64,000 nucleotides of DNA from Corticium candelabrum (GCF_963422355.1 NC_085086.1:9046436-9110435), one strand, 5' to 3'; shown: positions 24,170 to 40,902, counted from the first letter of the stretch. The notes: a model not told the origin generated them from the letters alone. Numbers and translations: made by a program.

Positions 24170-24440
24170 TAGTAACAAAAGTCACAACCTCTAGCATGTG
24201 CAATACAATGCCAGCTTGTTAGTCCTCTTGCGTTGCAAAATTAATGTAAGTTTGGCATCTAGCGCTGCCAGGAAGGTTTGACCTTTGGCCAAAAAACTGT
24301 GTGCTTGGAACACAAACTGCACTACAACGTGTAACAGCTGACATTGACGCAAAAACTTCCGCAAGAATAATACTTCATCACTTGCAGATGCGCTTGCAAA
24401 TTCCCCTCATCATCAGATTGAGTCTCATGCCAAGAGCTAC

Positions 24441-26675
24441 GGTCAGTGGATGGTCCGGCCATTCAATTTTCTACATTTCAATTTTCATGTTTTCATTTTT
24501 CAACTTTCAATTTATAGTTAATTTTTTACAAAATTATAATATTTAATTTTTGCTTGCATTCTTATTAAAAAAATTTGTTTATTAAATTTTAACTTTCAAT
24601 TTTTTATTTTCTATTTTCCTTATTTTTTGTAAAATGGTTTTTCATCTTTTGATGTTTGATTCTCGTGATCTTTAGATTTATCTTTTAAAGTTTGATTTTT
24701 AGGCACGCATGTGCTCAAAACTAGAAACTTGAACGCGCAGTTCGCTTTTCTATTTCTAACATGAATAGAAAATAGAAAATTGAAATGACCAAGACACTAG
24801 ACACAGCAGGAGTCTCAGCGGGGGTTTCAGCGGGGCTTCCATTCATACGCGTGTCTTAGGAGATCACATTTCCAACACACAAGCAGGTGTTGGTTCTACT
24901 TTACTTTCCGTCACGTGCCAAACCACGTTGGCAGCTCTTGACAACTCCACTCTGACACACAACGCTGTACCAGTGAATACTGCGGTCCCTAGCTATGTAG
25001 GTACGTGCATTGCACACAACACGCTACCTTTACCGTAGATGAACCGATTGGAAGGAAAATGCTACGAATATATATTACATGTGTATTTAGCTAATTACCT
25101 AGGCTTCGCACTAGTGGATCACCGAGTTGGCAACTGTGGTGACGAAGTCTACAGACTCGTTCCTTGTCTAAGAAAAATCGAGGCACAATTGAAACATCGA
25201 ACCCGTCAACCTACTACAAGCAGTAGAGTACGCGCTTTAACGAGCACACTACACGGTCACACTACACGGTACCGTACAAGAATGGGCGTGGTACTCTATA
25301 GCAGGTCACATTTCTTCATTTGCATGACGTCGCACAACTCACCAAGCAAACAGACATGCACGTACAACTCACCAAGCAAACAGACATGCACGTCCATCGT
25401 TCCAAAACGCCTTCTGAACTCTATTTAAAGTCCACTCAACTGAACTCTATTTGCTCAACTCAACTCAATTAATTACCTCTACTAACGTAGAACAGTGTGC
25501 GGCTACAACTGAAAGAACATGGTCATACATGTAGCTAGTAAGCTACAGCTAGCCGCAGCTAGTTACTAAGTAGACTACAATGCCAATTCTGAGTATAGCT
25601 ACTGTACTAGAGTCAATAGTGTTAGACAATGATTGTAGAGTTCTACCGTGTCACTCGGTGATGTCTGGGCTGTCATTGTCGACGCGTACGTTCATATCTG
25701 CAGTCAAGATGCGTGACGAGTAGGCTCCAGCACCTTGAGTTGTGGCAGATGAAAACACAATTGGTAGTTCCGTGTCCGACGAAATGAAGAAATGTGACCT
25801 GCTACAGGGTACCACGCCCACCCTTGTACGCTACCGTGTAGGCCTAGTAGTGTGCCCGTAAAAGCGCGTAGTCTACTGCTCGTAGTATAGGTTGACGGTT
25901 TCAATGTTTTAGATGTGTCTCGATTTTCCTAGACAACAAGCGAGTCTGTATACTTCTTCACCACAGTTGTCAACTCGGCGATCTGTTAGGGCGGAGCATA
26001 TCTAGGCACAGTACATATCTAGTAGAGCTAGATATTCGTAGCATTTCCCTCCAACCGGTTCATCTACGGTAAAGGTAGCGTGTTGCGTACAATGCACGTA
26101 CCTATACAGCTAGGGACCAATGTATTCACTGGCACAACGTTGTGTGTCAGAGCGGAGTTGTCAAGAGCTGCCAACGTGGTTTGGCACGTGACGGAAAGCA
26201 AAGTAAAAAACACTTGCTTGTGTGTTAGAAATGTGATCTCCTGAGACACGCGTACGAATGGAAGCCCCGCAGAGACTCCCCCCCGCTGTGTCTACTGTCC
26301 TCGGTCATTTCAATTTTCTATTTTCTATTTCTATTCATGTTAGAAATAGAAAAGCGAACTGCGCGTTCAAGTTTCTCGTTTTGAGCACATAGGTGCCTAA
26401 ATCCAACTCTACAAGATAAATCTAAAGATCACAAGAATCAAACATCAAAAGATGAAAAACCATTTTACAAAATAATAATACGGAAAAAAGAAAATTAAAA
26501 ATTAAAAGTTAAAATTTAATAAACACAAAATTTATAAATAAGAATGTAAATACAAAATACAAAATTAAAAATAAAAATTAAAAATTTCAAAAATTAAATA
26601 AAAATTGAAAATTGAAAAACCAAAACATAAAAATTTGAAATGTAGAAAATTAAATGGCTGGACCATCCACTGACC
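24441..26675. mobile_element. Foldback-type transposable element, copy in unit C
   Basis: Same ends (GGTCAGTGGATGGTC and its complement), same target duplication AGCTAC (24435-24440 and 26676-26681) and same position as the element at 10927-13152. The 129-codon frame at 25039 has the same translation as the one in unit A. The copies share one insertion event that was later duplicated. Confidence 0.9.
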
Positions 26676-26681
26676 AGCTAC

Positions 26682-27951
26682 AGTATACACTTTGATATAC
26701 CTATCATAACAAGATATCTCTACATATGTGCGGCACTGCCTAGAAGTATACAAATTTGTATTAGGTAACTGAAGTGTTGACAGCTGAGCTTGAATATGAT
26801 AGTGCAAACGTCCACTTCTGTGACAACATCTAAATTGCATGGTCAAGAGGCTGTAGGCTGAGCACAAAAATGAAGTAGACTGTTGAAAGTCAACATTAAA
26901 GGCGTTTTCCTAATCCCCATCCTTTAGCTATATAGCTAAACTATATAAAAATAATAATTTTTAAAGTTCTGACATTTTAAGAAAATTAAAATGTGAAACA
27001 AAGAGATAGAAAATAACCAACCTTTAACCTTACTAACACAAGTATAACAACATTTGAGGAAATGATGGGTATGTAGGAATGGGTATGTAGGGATTGGTAT
27101 GTACCTATTCATGCTCATCCTATATATCACAATCCAGTACTGTGACATGACTGTTGCGTTTTAGATTGAAACTTCTGCAAGCAAAGAAAAGATTGTCATG
27201 CAAAAGATGAGCATGAATAAGTACATACCCATTCCCATATACCCATCAATTTCTCAAAATGTTTTTGTACTTGTTTCATTCATTTTTAGCTACGTAGAGA
27301 TGAAGTGGTCTTTGCCACGCTCCAATCTGTGTTGCGACTGTGAGTATATTGTGTGTGCATGCTTGAATATGGAAATGACGCGTGCAGCTTGGGATTCCAT
27401 ACTTTGACTGATTTTTAAATAGAATAGCAGCTGACAGATGAACGTAATATCATTGATTGCATCAATAAACAACTCCCACGCATCTTGCACCAAAGCCTAC
27501 AAGATTAAATGCACGGAGACAGCTGAGCACCTCATTAAGCGTAGTCATACATGGTCAACTGTAAGCACACTGTGGAGGTCAAAACCATAGTCTCCAGCAC
27601 CTAATAATAGGTAATCTACATTACATGGAGCTATGGTGTACACATGTGACCGGAAGGACATGGCGTTGTGGAAACTCTACGTAGGAGCAGTTGAATGATA
27701 CTGGGTGGACTATTCACAGTTCTAGTTGTTGGATCAGTGCAATTCCTCGGACAAGAGCGAACCGTTTCGTATGACTCTCGTCGCTGTAGCTGCTTCGAGT
27801 GAGGCGCTAGCCTGGCTGGCAACAGTGAAAAGATGAAAAAATAAACCTCGTATTTTTACTGTCAGCGCTAGTAGTCTGGCTATAACGTTTACAGTAAAGC
27901 GTTAGGTGGCTCTGAATTTTTTACTGCCTTATGCCTGGCCGGCCATTTTAG
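26682..27951. other. Downstream spacer of unit C
   Basis: Matches 13159-14414, including the imperfect hairpin (about 27045-27290), which has one extra ATGGGTATGTAGG unit. No gene is seen. Confidence 0.5.
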
Positions 27952-29349
27952 ATTCTTTGCATATGATACAAAAGCACGTAAAAATACTGAACGAAATAGA
28001 TATTAAACACAACTGAATTTGATTTTAGAAAGAAACTTCGTGAGACGCGTGAAACAGACACACGTGCACACACGCACCGTCGCTTTGCGTCCAGTCCTAC
28101 ATCATGCCCAGCGTCAGTCATGAAGTTCACAAACCATGCGTGCCAAGCACCAGCATGCTCTTCAATAAACACGTGCCCAACACCTAGGGCACGTGCTCAG
28201 TACCATGACGGACGCACGCCAAGGTTGATACCGCAAAATCATTCTTCTGGCTAAAAACAGCAGTGTTCAACACCTTTGCAAAACTGATCTTTGCAAAACT
28301 GATCTTTGCAAAACTGATCTTTGCAAAACTGATATAAAAAAATTAATATTTGATATCGAGAACTACCACAAACTCTCCAATTCTATAGACGAAAATCAGG
28401 CAAAAACACTTGTATTAATTGAACAAGCACTGTGAGCACTTGATCCAACTATGTCAACAGTACATGCCTTCGCTAGATAGGCACACACTCTTCGCACAGT
28501 ATGATCATGCATATGCATCCAATACCAAACAGCTTGAAGGCATACATCTAACCGCTCACTACAGAGGTTTCTCTTATCCATACACTAATATAATCCCTGC
28601 TGATCGAGCAGTTCATTCCAGTTCACCGGGTGGATCCAACAAAAGCATCACAATATCTCTAACGCACCGTTTGACTTTCTAGATCCAACATCTCGTAGAG
28701 AGTCCGCAACAAATAGCACAAGGTAAGTGCACTGTAGCGTTCCATTGACAGACACTACTTGAAGTATCCAGTTGCACAGCATTGCGTCGTTGTTGTCACA
28801 GAGTAAGCATGATATCAGGCGGTGTACAGGCTGAGCATGTAGAACCGCACAGAAAGGTGGGCAGAACGACACTAGGTTTGTAAGTAAGATGGCAGCCAAA
28901 AGAAGCAAGAAACATGAACTTGCCCATACTATATTACAGAGAAGCATCCTACCTACACTGTATTTTATAAGAACCTGTGTTGACCAGCTGTCTCTGGAAT
29001 AGAAGGTACAGAAACAACCTTCAGGTCAAGACGACTGAAACACAGTCACAGCATTCTGTGTACGTACTGTGAGGCATATGAATTGTCCTGACTTGCAGGT
29101 CCGGCTGAAGCAATAAGACAGTGTTAGCATACAGAAACGAAACATGTGTGACAACATACAGTCATTATCTTAATTTCTATGCAGGTAGTGCTTCCATGTG
29201 CACTGATCAGACACATTCATTGCTCACAACATTTAAGCTTGCTGCAGACAGTTCCAGTCCTGGACTTTCCATCAGTGACATATAGACTTCATTGCCTTGT
29301 CTGTTCACAGGTCGATCAAAAGAATCAAATCGACGCAAAATGTGTCACA
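27952..29349 (+). promoter_or_regulatory. 5' region of pseudogene D
   Basis: Copy of the block at 14415-15800. The CTTTGCAAAACTGAT repeat has four units (28274-28333). The 5' UTR donor ACAAG|GTAAGT is present near 28722. Confidence 0.55.
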
Positions 29350-31401
29350 ATGAAATTCACACTCTTCTTCATCTCAGCTTTGGCTTTCCTCTGCCTCTCA
29401 TCATCACAATTCCTTCTTTGGGAAAAATCCCAGGACCTAGACTCTGACACTACTACAGAACCTGCACCAAAGGTAACTTTAAAAAAATTTGATCAAGAAT
29501 AGTGCAATAATGGTTACTAGCCCTTACCCGCCCTATGGGCGGTAGAAGTTGCACTAGCACCTAGATAGCAGCTATATACATAAGGGAAGGAAACGTAAAT
29601 TAACTTTCGCCAGTCGCCTATTATTTAGCGCGTGGGTAGCCCCAATCTCACAATCTCACTGTAGAGGGGTCCATGGACATGTCACTAGAGACAAATTCTG
29701 CACACACATGTACGCGTACACACGCACGCGCGCGTGCGCGCATCAACAACCTTCTCTCAGAATGACAAAGACTACCCTGCACCTAAAATGGACTTTACAG
29801 AAACGGATGAGAATATGAGGACACCGACACCTAGCATGAAGTATATACATGATAGGGATGAGGCTATCACAACACCGGCGAATGTCACTGCCACTGATGA
29901 AACTTTTGGTATCACTGACGCAACCAGAACTATGACGAAGGTAAGTTTTATTGTAAAGAGAATGTCTAATTCGCTGTTGGCAACATACTGCAATCAGTGT
30001 ACTTGACTCGTTTTCACAAAACCCATATTTGAATGCTGTATCTCAAGCAATATTTCCAAAGCAGATATACTTATGTTGATAGTATGGTTAAAATGATATC
30101 ACATCAAAAATTTTATCTAATAATTATTCAAAATATTAGTATTAAATGTGGTCAGCAGCTAGCTAACATATTGAACTTGGAGAGTGTTTACATTGCCACT
30201 AAGCTAATCTAAGCTAATCATAGGTGATTAGCGTAGGTTTAAGGCCAATGCGTTATGATTTGCAAGTTACCTGCAGCACTCCATAGTGTTTATATAGGCA
30301 AACAATATAAACATCATAGCCACGTGCAACACGCAATATTATCTATATTCTGAATCTATGTACAAAAGATAGAATCTTAGACAGATGTAACAACTTCTCC
30401 TGGGTTTGTAAAAAAGATACAAACATTTTGTCTCAAAGGAGGATCAGGGAAGCACATTTGATGATGACAGAAACAACTGTACTATGTAAACTGTAAGGAT
30501 CTCTGAACACTGATTTATACAGCACTGTTGTACATGGCTGTGAGGAGCATTACAACATTCTGAAATTTTATAAATGAGTCCTAAATGTGTTTCTTGAATA
30601 TCGAACTGGCGAAACTCAGCCTGAGATTATAAATAGTTGACATCACAATCCAATCTAACCTCTGTCTCTATAGCCAACAGAATATTGCAAATGTGTTGGA
30701 GAGAAAGGAGAAATGGGAGAACCTGGAATAGATGGGCAAAATGGTACCCACGGATTACCTGGTCCCACAGGTTCAGCAGGTCCCGCAGGTCTGACAGGTC
30801 CATCAGGTGCAACGGGTGAACAAGGCGTGAAAGGAGAAAAAGGTGAGCCAGGAATGCAACCAAGAATGCCCCCACCACCACGACATCCACGGCACGTAAA
30901 CTGGAAGCAATGTACTACGACTGAAGGTTCAGACGAACAAAATGGAGTATTACTCGTAAGAAATCAAAGTAGTCAGTATGCAATTGATAATATCACTTTA
31001 ATGTAATGTATTAGAGCTGTCCATTCAATAAACATCGTAATGAATCTGCACTACATGTGGAGTTCGGAGGAACTCTACGAACGATGCTCCTTCCTTTGGC
31101 TACAAATCCACCTTTGGTTTAGGCTCGATGGTACTTTACATTTGATGGAGAAGAATGCCAACCGCCAATTGATGGGGTTGTGTTTGAGAGCCAAAGAGGC
31201 AATTCACATTATCCACACCAAATCGGTGGTTTTTGTCAGAAGACTATGGCTGAAATAGACATCACAAAAGGCATGGTTAATATCGAGTTTCGCATTGGGA
31301 AGTGTCATCATGTTAGCTGACAAGAACAAGGCATCACTTATCTTGGCATGGATTCTGTTTCACGAGTAATAATCACAGAAATGCCACCACCTCAAAAGTA
31401 A
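29350..31401 (+). pseudogene. Gene D: CTHRC1-like collagen with two stop codons in the last exon
   Basis: The structure is the same as gene B: 29350-29472 (signal), 29761-29940 (recycled stalk exon after CTTCTCTCAG), 30674-30955 (18 Gly-X-Y triplets, NWKQC), a 59-nt intron and 31015-31401. In the last exon the Cys codon of VCARWYF is TAG (31120-31122). A second stop, TGA, lies at 31318-31320 after KCHHVS. The first three exons and all splice sites are intact, so a truncated secreted collagen without most of the C-terminal domain could still be made if the message is stable. The TAG differs from TGT at two bases, so it is not a one-step change. Confidence 0.85.
29699..29742. repeat. CA/CG alternating tract at an exon fusion point
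   Basis: Counterpart of 16150-16199, ending at the same place relative to the recycled stalk exon. Confidence 0.8.
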
Positions 31402-32137
31402 CGTTGGGTTGTTAACTCATGTGTGACTGATGACTTTTGTGCTAGTTAGCTACACAGCAACGCATAGTTTCTATGTATCTAGCTGTCTGCCATTTACTGT
31501 TTGTGTTTATTATTTCAATAAGCAGTTAGATTATGCGTCTTGCTGATTACTGGCATAAGCAAACGCTGTTGCAAATTGAAATGCAGTCAAAACTCATACT
31601 TGTCTCTCAATGCTGTTGCTTGGTGGCAATAGTATTTTCTCCATTCAGTTGCATCCTAATCAAGTCTGCTGTATATTCTACATCTCTTTCAATATCTAAA
31701 TAAGTCATCATGATTGTTTCAGTTTCCATTCACGTGACATAATAGATGACTATGCTTGTTTAAAACTTTAATTTTCAAACATCTGTCTGCCAGTGAATAT
31801 AGGGCCATAATCAACGGCAGCTGTCAAATAAATATTTCCAGTATCAGTTACATAAAATAACTAAATAATTTACCAACTATATTTTCAGGTATTCATAAAG
31901 TCACATCCATTTTCAAGCTCAATTGAGGCTATTGCAGATAAGCAGCTGAGCATTACCGTTTTGTCACAAAACCGGCAATGTATGAACTTCAAGACATGAC
32001 CGTTTGGCTTTGAGGACATAATTCAAAAGACCTAACCTTAGAATCACATCAGAGTACCGTTCTGTAACATGCCCCACTTGTTTTGACTGTCCTTTCCACA
32101 CGTGCTCAGCATGCGAGGCAGCTATTAGGCACACAGT
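31402..32137 (+). other. 3' flank of D
   Basis: Conserved downstream block as after A, B and C. No gene is seen. Confidence 0.4.
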
Positions 32138-32379
32138 GGGGCGCGTTCGATTGGGCTCTACCAGCCTTTTCCAGAAGTATGAAAGACACACCCCTCTTCC
32201 AACCTCTACCAGCGTAGGAGCTGGTAGAGGTTAGAAGATGGATGTGCTCTTTCAGAGCAGCAGAGTCGGTAGAGTTGGCTATACATAGCGGCAGAAGTGT
32301 AGAAGTTGGAAGAGGGGAGTGCACACAGAGCCTTTGGAAGAGGCTGGAAGAGGCTGGAAGAGCCCAATCGAACGAGCCC
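32138..32379. mobile_element. MITE (GGGCGCGTTCGATT ends), copy in unit D
   Basis: Same insertion as the other three units. Left end GGGGCGCGTTCGATT, right end AATCGAACGAGCCC, with flanks CACACAGT and TAATAAC. Confidence 0.75.
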
Positions 32380-33976
32380 TAATAACAAAAGTCACAAACT
32401 CTAGGATGTGGAACACAATGCCTTGCCTGCTAGTCCTCTTGCGTTGCAAAATTAATGTAAGTTTGGCCTCTAGAGGTGCCAGGAAGGTTTGACTTTTGGC
32501 CAAAAAACTGAGTGTTTCCAACACAAACTGCACTACAACGTGTAAACAGATGACATTGACGCAAACACTTCCGCAAGCATGACACTTCATCACTTGCAAA
32601 TGCGGTTGCAAATTCCCCTCATCATCAGATTGAGTCTCATGCCAAGAGCTACAGTATACACTTTGAAATACCTATCATAACAAGATATCTCTACATGTGT
32701 GCGGCACTGCCTAGAAGTATACAAATTGTATTAGGCAACTGAAGTGTTGACAGCTGAGCTTGAATATGACTGTGCAAACGTCCACTTCTGTGACAGCATC
32801 TAAATTGCATGGTCAAGAGGCTGTAGGATGAGCACAGAAATGAAGTAGAATGTTGAAAGTCCAAGGGCGTTTTCCTAATGCCCATCCTTAAGATATATAG
32901 CTAAACTATATAAAAAATAAATCATTTTTTAAAGTTTTGACATTTTAAGAAAATTAAAATGTGAAACAAGAGCTAGAAAAGACCAACCCTAAACCTTACT
33001 AACACAAGTATAACAACATTTGAGGAAATGATGGGTATGTAGGGATGGGTATGTAGGGATGGGTATGTAGGGATGGGTATGTAGGGATGGGTATGTAGGG
33101 ATGGGTATGTAGGGATGGGTATGTACCTATTCATCATGTTTCTCTTCTAGATCACAACCCAGTACTGTGACATGACTGCTGCGTTCTAGATTGAAACTTC
33201 TGCAAGCAAAGAAAAACATTGTCATGTAAAAGATGAGCATGAATAAGTACATACCCATCCCTATATACCCATCATTTTCTCAAAATGTTTTTGTACTTGT
33301 TTCATTCATTTTTAGCTACGTAGAGATGAAGTGGTCTTTGCCACGCTCCAATCTGTGTTGCTACTGTGAGTACATTGTGTGTGCATGCTTGAATATGGAA
33401 ATGACGCGTGCAGCTTGGGATTCCATACTTTGACTGATTTTTAAATAGAATAGCAGCTGACAGATGAACGTAATATCATTGATTGCATCAATAAACAACT
33501 CCCACGCATCTTGCACAAAAGACTACAAGATTACATGCATGGAGACAGCTGAGCACCCCATTGAGCGTAGTCGTACATGGTCAACTGTAAGCACACTGAG
33601 GAAGTCAAAACCATAGTTTCCACCACCTAATTATACGTAATCTAAATTACATGGAGCTATGGTGTACACACGTGACCAGAACAACATGGCATTGTGGAAA
33701 CCCTACGTAGGAGCAGTTGAATGATACTGGGTGGACTATGCACAGTTCTAGCTGTTGGATCAGTGCAATTCCTCGAACAAGAGCAAACCGTTTCGTATGA
33801 CTCTCGTTGCTCTAGCTGCTTCCAGTGAGGCGCTAGCCTGGCTGACAAAAGTGAAAAGATGAAAAAATAAATCGCATTCTTACTGTCAGCGCTAGTAGTC
33901 TGGCTATAACGTTTACAGTAAAGCGTTAGGTGGCTCTGAAATTTTTTACTGCCTTTTGCCTGGCCGGCCATTTTAG
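32380..33976. other. Downstream spacer of unit D (foldback element absent)
   Basis: The uninterrupted AAGAGCTACAGTATAC site lies near 32643-32658. It contains the imperfect hairpin block, whose left arm carries an expanded tandem repeat (next entry). No gene is seen. Confidence 0.5.
33031..33124. repeat. 14-bp tandem repeat ATGGGTATGTAGGG
   Basis: Almost seven perfect units. Sister units have one or two. It sits in the left arm of the imperfect hairpin. Confidence 0.95.
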
Positions 33977-35337
33977 ATTCTTTGCATCTGATACAAAAAA
34001 GCACGTAAAAATACTGAACGAAATAGAGATACTAGACACAAGTGAATTCGATTTTAGAAAGAAACTTCGTGAGACGCGTGAGATTAGACACACGTGCGCA
34101 CACGCACCGTCGATTTGGGTCCAGTCCTACATTATGTCCAGCGCGAGTCATGAAGTTCACAAACCATGCGTGCCAAGCACGAGCATGCTCTTCAATAAAC
34201 ACGTGCCCAACACCTAAGGCACGTGCTCAGTACCATGACGGACGCATGCCAAGGTTGATACCGCAAAATCATTCTTCTGGCTAACAGCAGTGTTCAACAC
34301 CTTTGCAAAACTGATAAGATATTAATTAATATTTGATATCGAGAACTACCACAAACTCTCCAATTCTATAGACGAAAATCAGGCAAAAACACTTGTATTA
34401 ATTGAACAAGCACTGTAAGCACTTGATCCAACTATGTCAACAGTACATGCCTACTCTAGATAGATAGGCACACATTCTTCGCACAGTATGATCATGCATA
34501 TGCATCCAATACCAAACAGCTTGAAGGCATACATCTAACCGCTCATTACAGAGGTTTCTCTTATCCATACACTAATATAATCCCTGGTGATCCAGCAGTT
34601 CATTCCAGTTCACCGGGTGGATCCAACAAAAGCATCACAATATCTCTAACGAACCGTTCGACTTTCTAGCTCCAACATCTGGTAGAGAGTCCGCAACAAA
34701 TAGCACAAGGTAAGTGCACTGTAGCGTTCCATTGACAGACACTACTTGAAGTATCCAGTTGCACAGCATTGCGCCGTTGTTGTCACAGAGTAAGCATGAC
34801 ATCAGGGCCGTGTACAGGCTGAGCATGTAGAACCGCACAGAAAGGTGGGCAGAACGACACTAGATTTGTAAGTAAGATGGCAGCCAAGAGAAGCAAGAAA
34901 CATGAACTTGCCCATACTATATTACAGAGCAGCATCCTACCTACACTGTATTTTATAAGAACCTGTGTTGACCAGCTGTCTCTGGAATAGAAGGTACAGA
35001 AACAACCTTCAGCTCGAGACGACTGAAACACAGTCACAGCATTCTGTGTACGTACTGTGAGGCATATGCATTGTCCTGACTTGCAGGTCCGGTTGAAGCA
35101 ATAAGACAGTGTTAGCATACAGAAACGAAGCATGTGTGAAAACATACAGTCGTTATCTTAATTTCCACGCAGGTAGTGCTTCCATGTGCACTGATCAGAC
35201 ACATTCATTGTTCACAACATTTAAGCTTGCTGCAGACAGTTCCAGTCCTGGACTTTCCATCAGTGACATATAGACTTCCTTGCCTTGTCTGTTCACAGGT
35301 CTATCAAAGGAATCAAATCGACGCAAAATACGTCCCA
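33977..35337 (+). promoter_or_regulatory. 5' region of gene E
   Basis: Copy of the block at 20348-21723, without the inverted copy seen there. The 5' UTR donor ACAAG|GTAAGT is present near 34710 and an acceptor GTTCACAG near 35298. CACGTG motifs lie near 34200-34225. Confidence 0.55.
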
Positions 35338-38785
<3,448 letters not shown>

Positions 38786-39438
38786 AGCTGAGCTCTAAGC
38801 TCTTGCAGAACTGATGCCATTAACTGATATTGCTCAAGTTATACACAGCAATAAGTAGTTGCTACATGTATATGTCACTTTGCTGTTAAATGGATGTTAC
38901 ACTATGTACGTGTGCTGCGCTTCTAATCGAATCTTGCTGATTACTCAGATAAGCAAAAGCTGTTGTGAATACAAATGCAGGCAAACTCTATGTACTTGTC
39001 TCACAGCAGCTGCACAGCCTAATGACGTTACCCCATTTGTAATTGCAACCTACACAAACATTGATAATGTACTGTGGGAGCAACAAACAGTGTCCTAGTC
39101 AGTCAAGATCAAGTCAACCCCGTTTCAGCTCAATGACAAGCAGGGGGTAGATCAGATCATGTTATGGAAGGTTCTGAAAATTACTCTGCTAGACCCAAAT
39201 ATGCAGGTATGCACTCACTTATTCGTCTTTGTCTTCCAAAACAAAACAGTAACACTACAAACTGCAGTCCCTTTCAACACCACAAATAGCTGCGATACAA
39301 AATGCAAAAGATCTACATTATAATAATCAAAGCTACTTGTACAGCTTGCTCAAAGATTATCAGATTCAACTACTGATAAACAGTCTCTAGACAACGCAAC
39401 AAACATCCCTACCCTACGCACCTGATTGTTAGCCTCGA
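38786..39438 (+). other. 3' flank of gene E
   Basis: Co-linear with 57325-58400 after gene F, apart from insertions in F. No gene is seen. Confidence 0.4.
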
Positions 39439-39503
39439 TCTCCCAGGCCCATGGAGCCCCGATTCAAAGCCAATTTTGAATCAGTGCTACACCAGTCTGG
39501 GAG
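39439..39503. repeat. Hairpin, CTCCCAGGCC...AGTCTGGGAG
   Basis: An inverted repeat of about 27 bp with several mismatches and a 10-12 nt loop. The orthologous hairpin after gene F (58405-58469) pairs better. It may be a small MITE or a structured RNA. Confidence 0.7.
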
Positions 39504-39708
39504 GTCTAGGCTACCTGTCAAGTGTGCATGACCTTCAAGCTCAATTTAGGCCACAATTGTTTCAATTTCTATTATTAATCATTAGATAAATCACCGTAAT
39601 CACCCAGCGCATATTTTTCACTGTACTTGTTGACATATATAATATCTGGAGCCACAGCAATTTAGATTGGGATCACAATTTGCCCCATCACCATGTAGGC
39701 ACAACCCC

Positions 39709-39781
39709 TTAGACTTGACCCAGTCTCTCTCCGCCTTCGTCATTCCCCCCCCCCCTAGAGAGAGACTGTGTCAAGTCTAGT
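39709..39781. mobile_element. 73-bp MITE with TTAGACTTGAC ends
   Basis: Inverted ends TTAGACTTGACCCAGTCTCT and AGAGACTGTGTCAAGTCTA enclose a poly-C run. It is flanked by direct AACCCC (39703-39708 and 39782-39787). The equivalent site after gene F (near 58665) has AACCC once and no insert. Confidence 0.8.
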
Positions 39782-40398
39782 AACCCCGACTGACAGACAT
39801 GAACAAACCTTTCTTATGTCTCCTCCAAAGAAAGCCTCTATAGCAAGACTCCACTTTTCTTCCGTTTCTGCCCGGACTATATTCGTTTTGCTGTCAAAAT
39901 TGTCTTGAAAACATGCCCGACAGATTCAGTCATGCTCAATAACAAACGGTATGTTTCCGTCTTTGATTATGACCATCTACTTGAGCAGGCAAAAGCGGTA
40001 AGACAAATCTGTAAAAGAAGGGCTCATTAATTAAAACTAATTAGTCAAAGAACCTCTGCCTAATATGTTTGCCACTGAGACGCTGTGAGGTAACATCTGT
40101 TTTATACTACCGCAAATAACATGAAAAACGTACGTGCTGACATGTTTTGTCCCTGTCACGTGTGGCATACGCTCTGTCTGACAACGCATATGTATTTATT
40201 ACATACCTATGGAAATACATGCAAACATGCATGCATACACATGTAATGTAAATGTCAACTCACTACAGTTAGTCTAAAGGAGATAAGGAAATGGCTTGAC
40301 CAAGCTATTCATCAGAGAGATAACAAGAAGGAAGATTAGATGATGATACAAGCAAGGTGAATAATACACACACACGCACGTACGCATGCACGCACACC

Positions 40399-40449
<51 letters not shown>

Positions 40450-40902
40450 ACACACTTGACTGTTTAGTTAAACGTAACATCACTGGAACACTAGAAACAT
40501 CAGTTTATCAAAATCAGACAACAACCAACAGATACCTACTCTATCGTTCTGCTCATCCAACATCAGTAAAAAGCCGGAATTACTAAATGTCTCCAACACC
40601 GAGCAGAACACATATGCAGCACAGACGAAGAAAAAGACTTTGGAAATAAACAGAATAAAACCATTTTAAATGCAATGGATATACAGATTCATTCATACAA
40701 AAACAACTATGAAATCACAGAATCAAAGAGCAAGTTGTGAACAACAAATGCCAATATTGAAGTTAACTTTTACACCAAGTATTACACAACAAGTCGGATG
40801 TCTGTGCAATAAACTTAACATCAAATTAGTGACATCAAATTAGTGAGTACACCAACAACAACTGTTCGGTCATTACTATGTCACCCAAAACATCCACTTA
40901 CA
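39782..40902. other. Spacer between gene E and pseudogene P2
   Basis: The first part, to about 40190, matches 58670-59040. After the CA tract (40365-40455) the sequence is unique in this window. No gene is recognised. Confidence 0.4.
40365..40455. repeat. CA/CG microsatellite
   Basis: Compound CA and CGCG tract. Sequence homologous to the left flank of the tract at 59053-59310 lies to its left, and unrelated sequence lies to its right. Confidence 0.85.
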
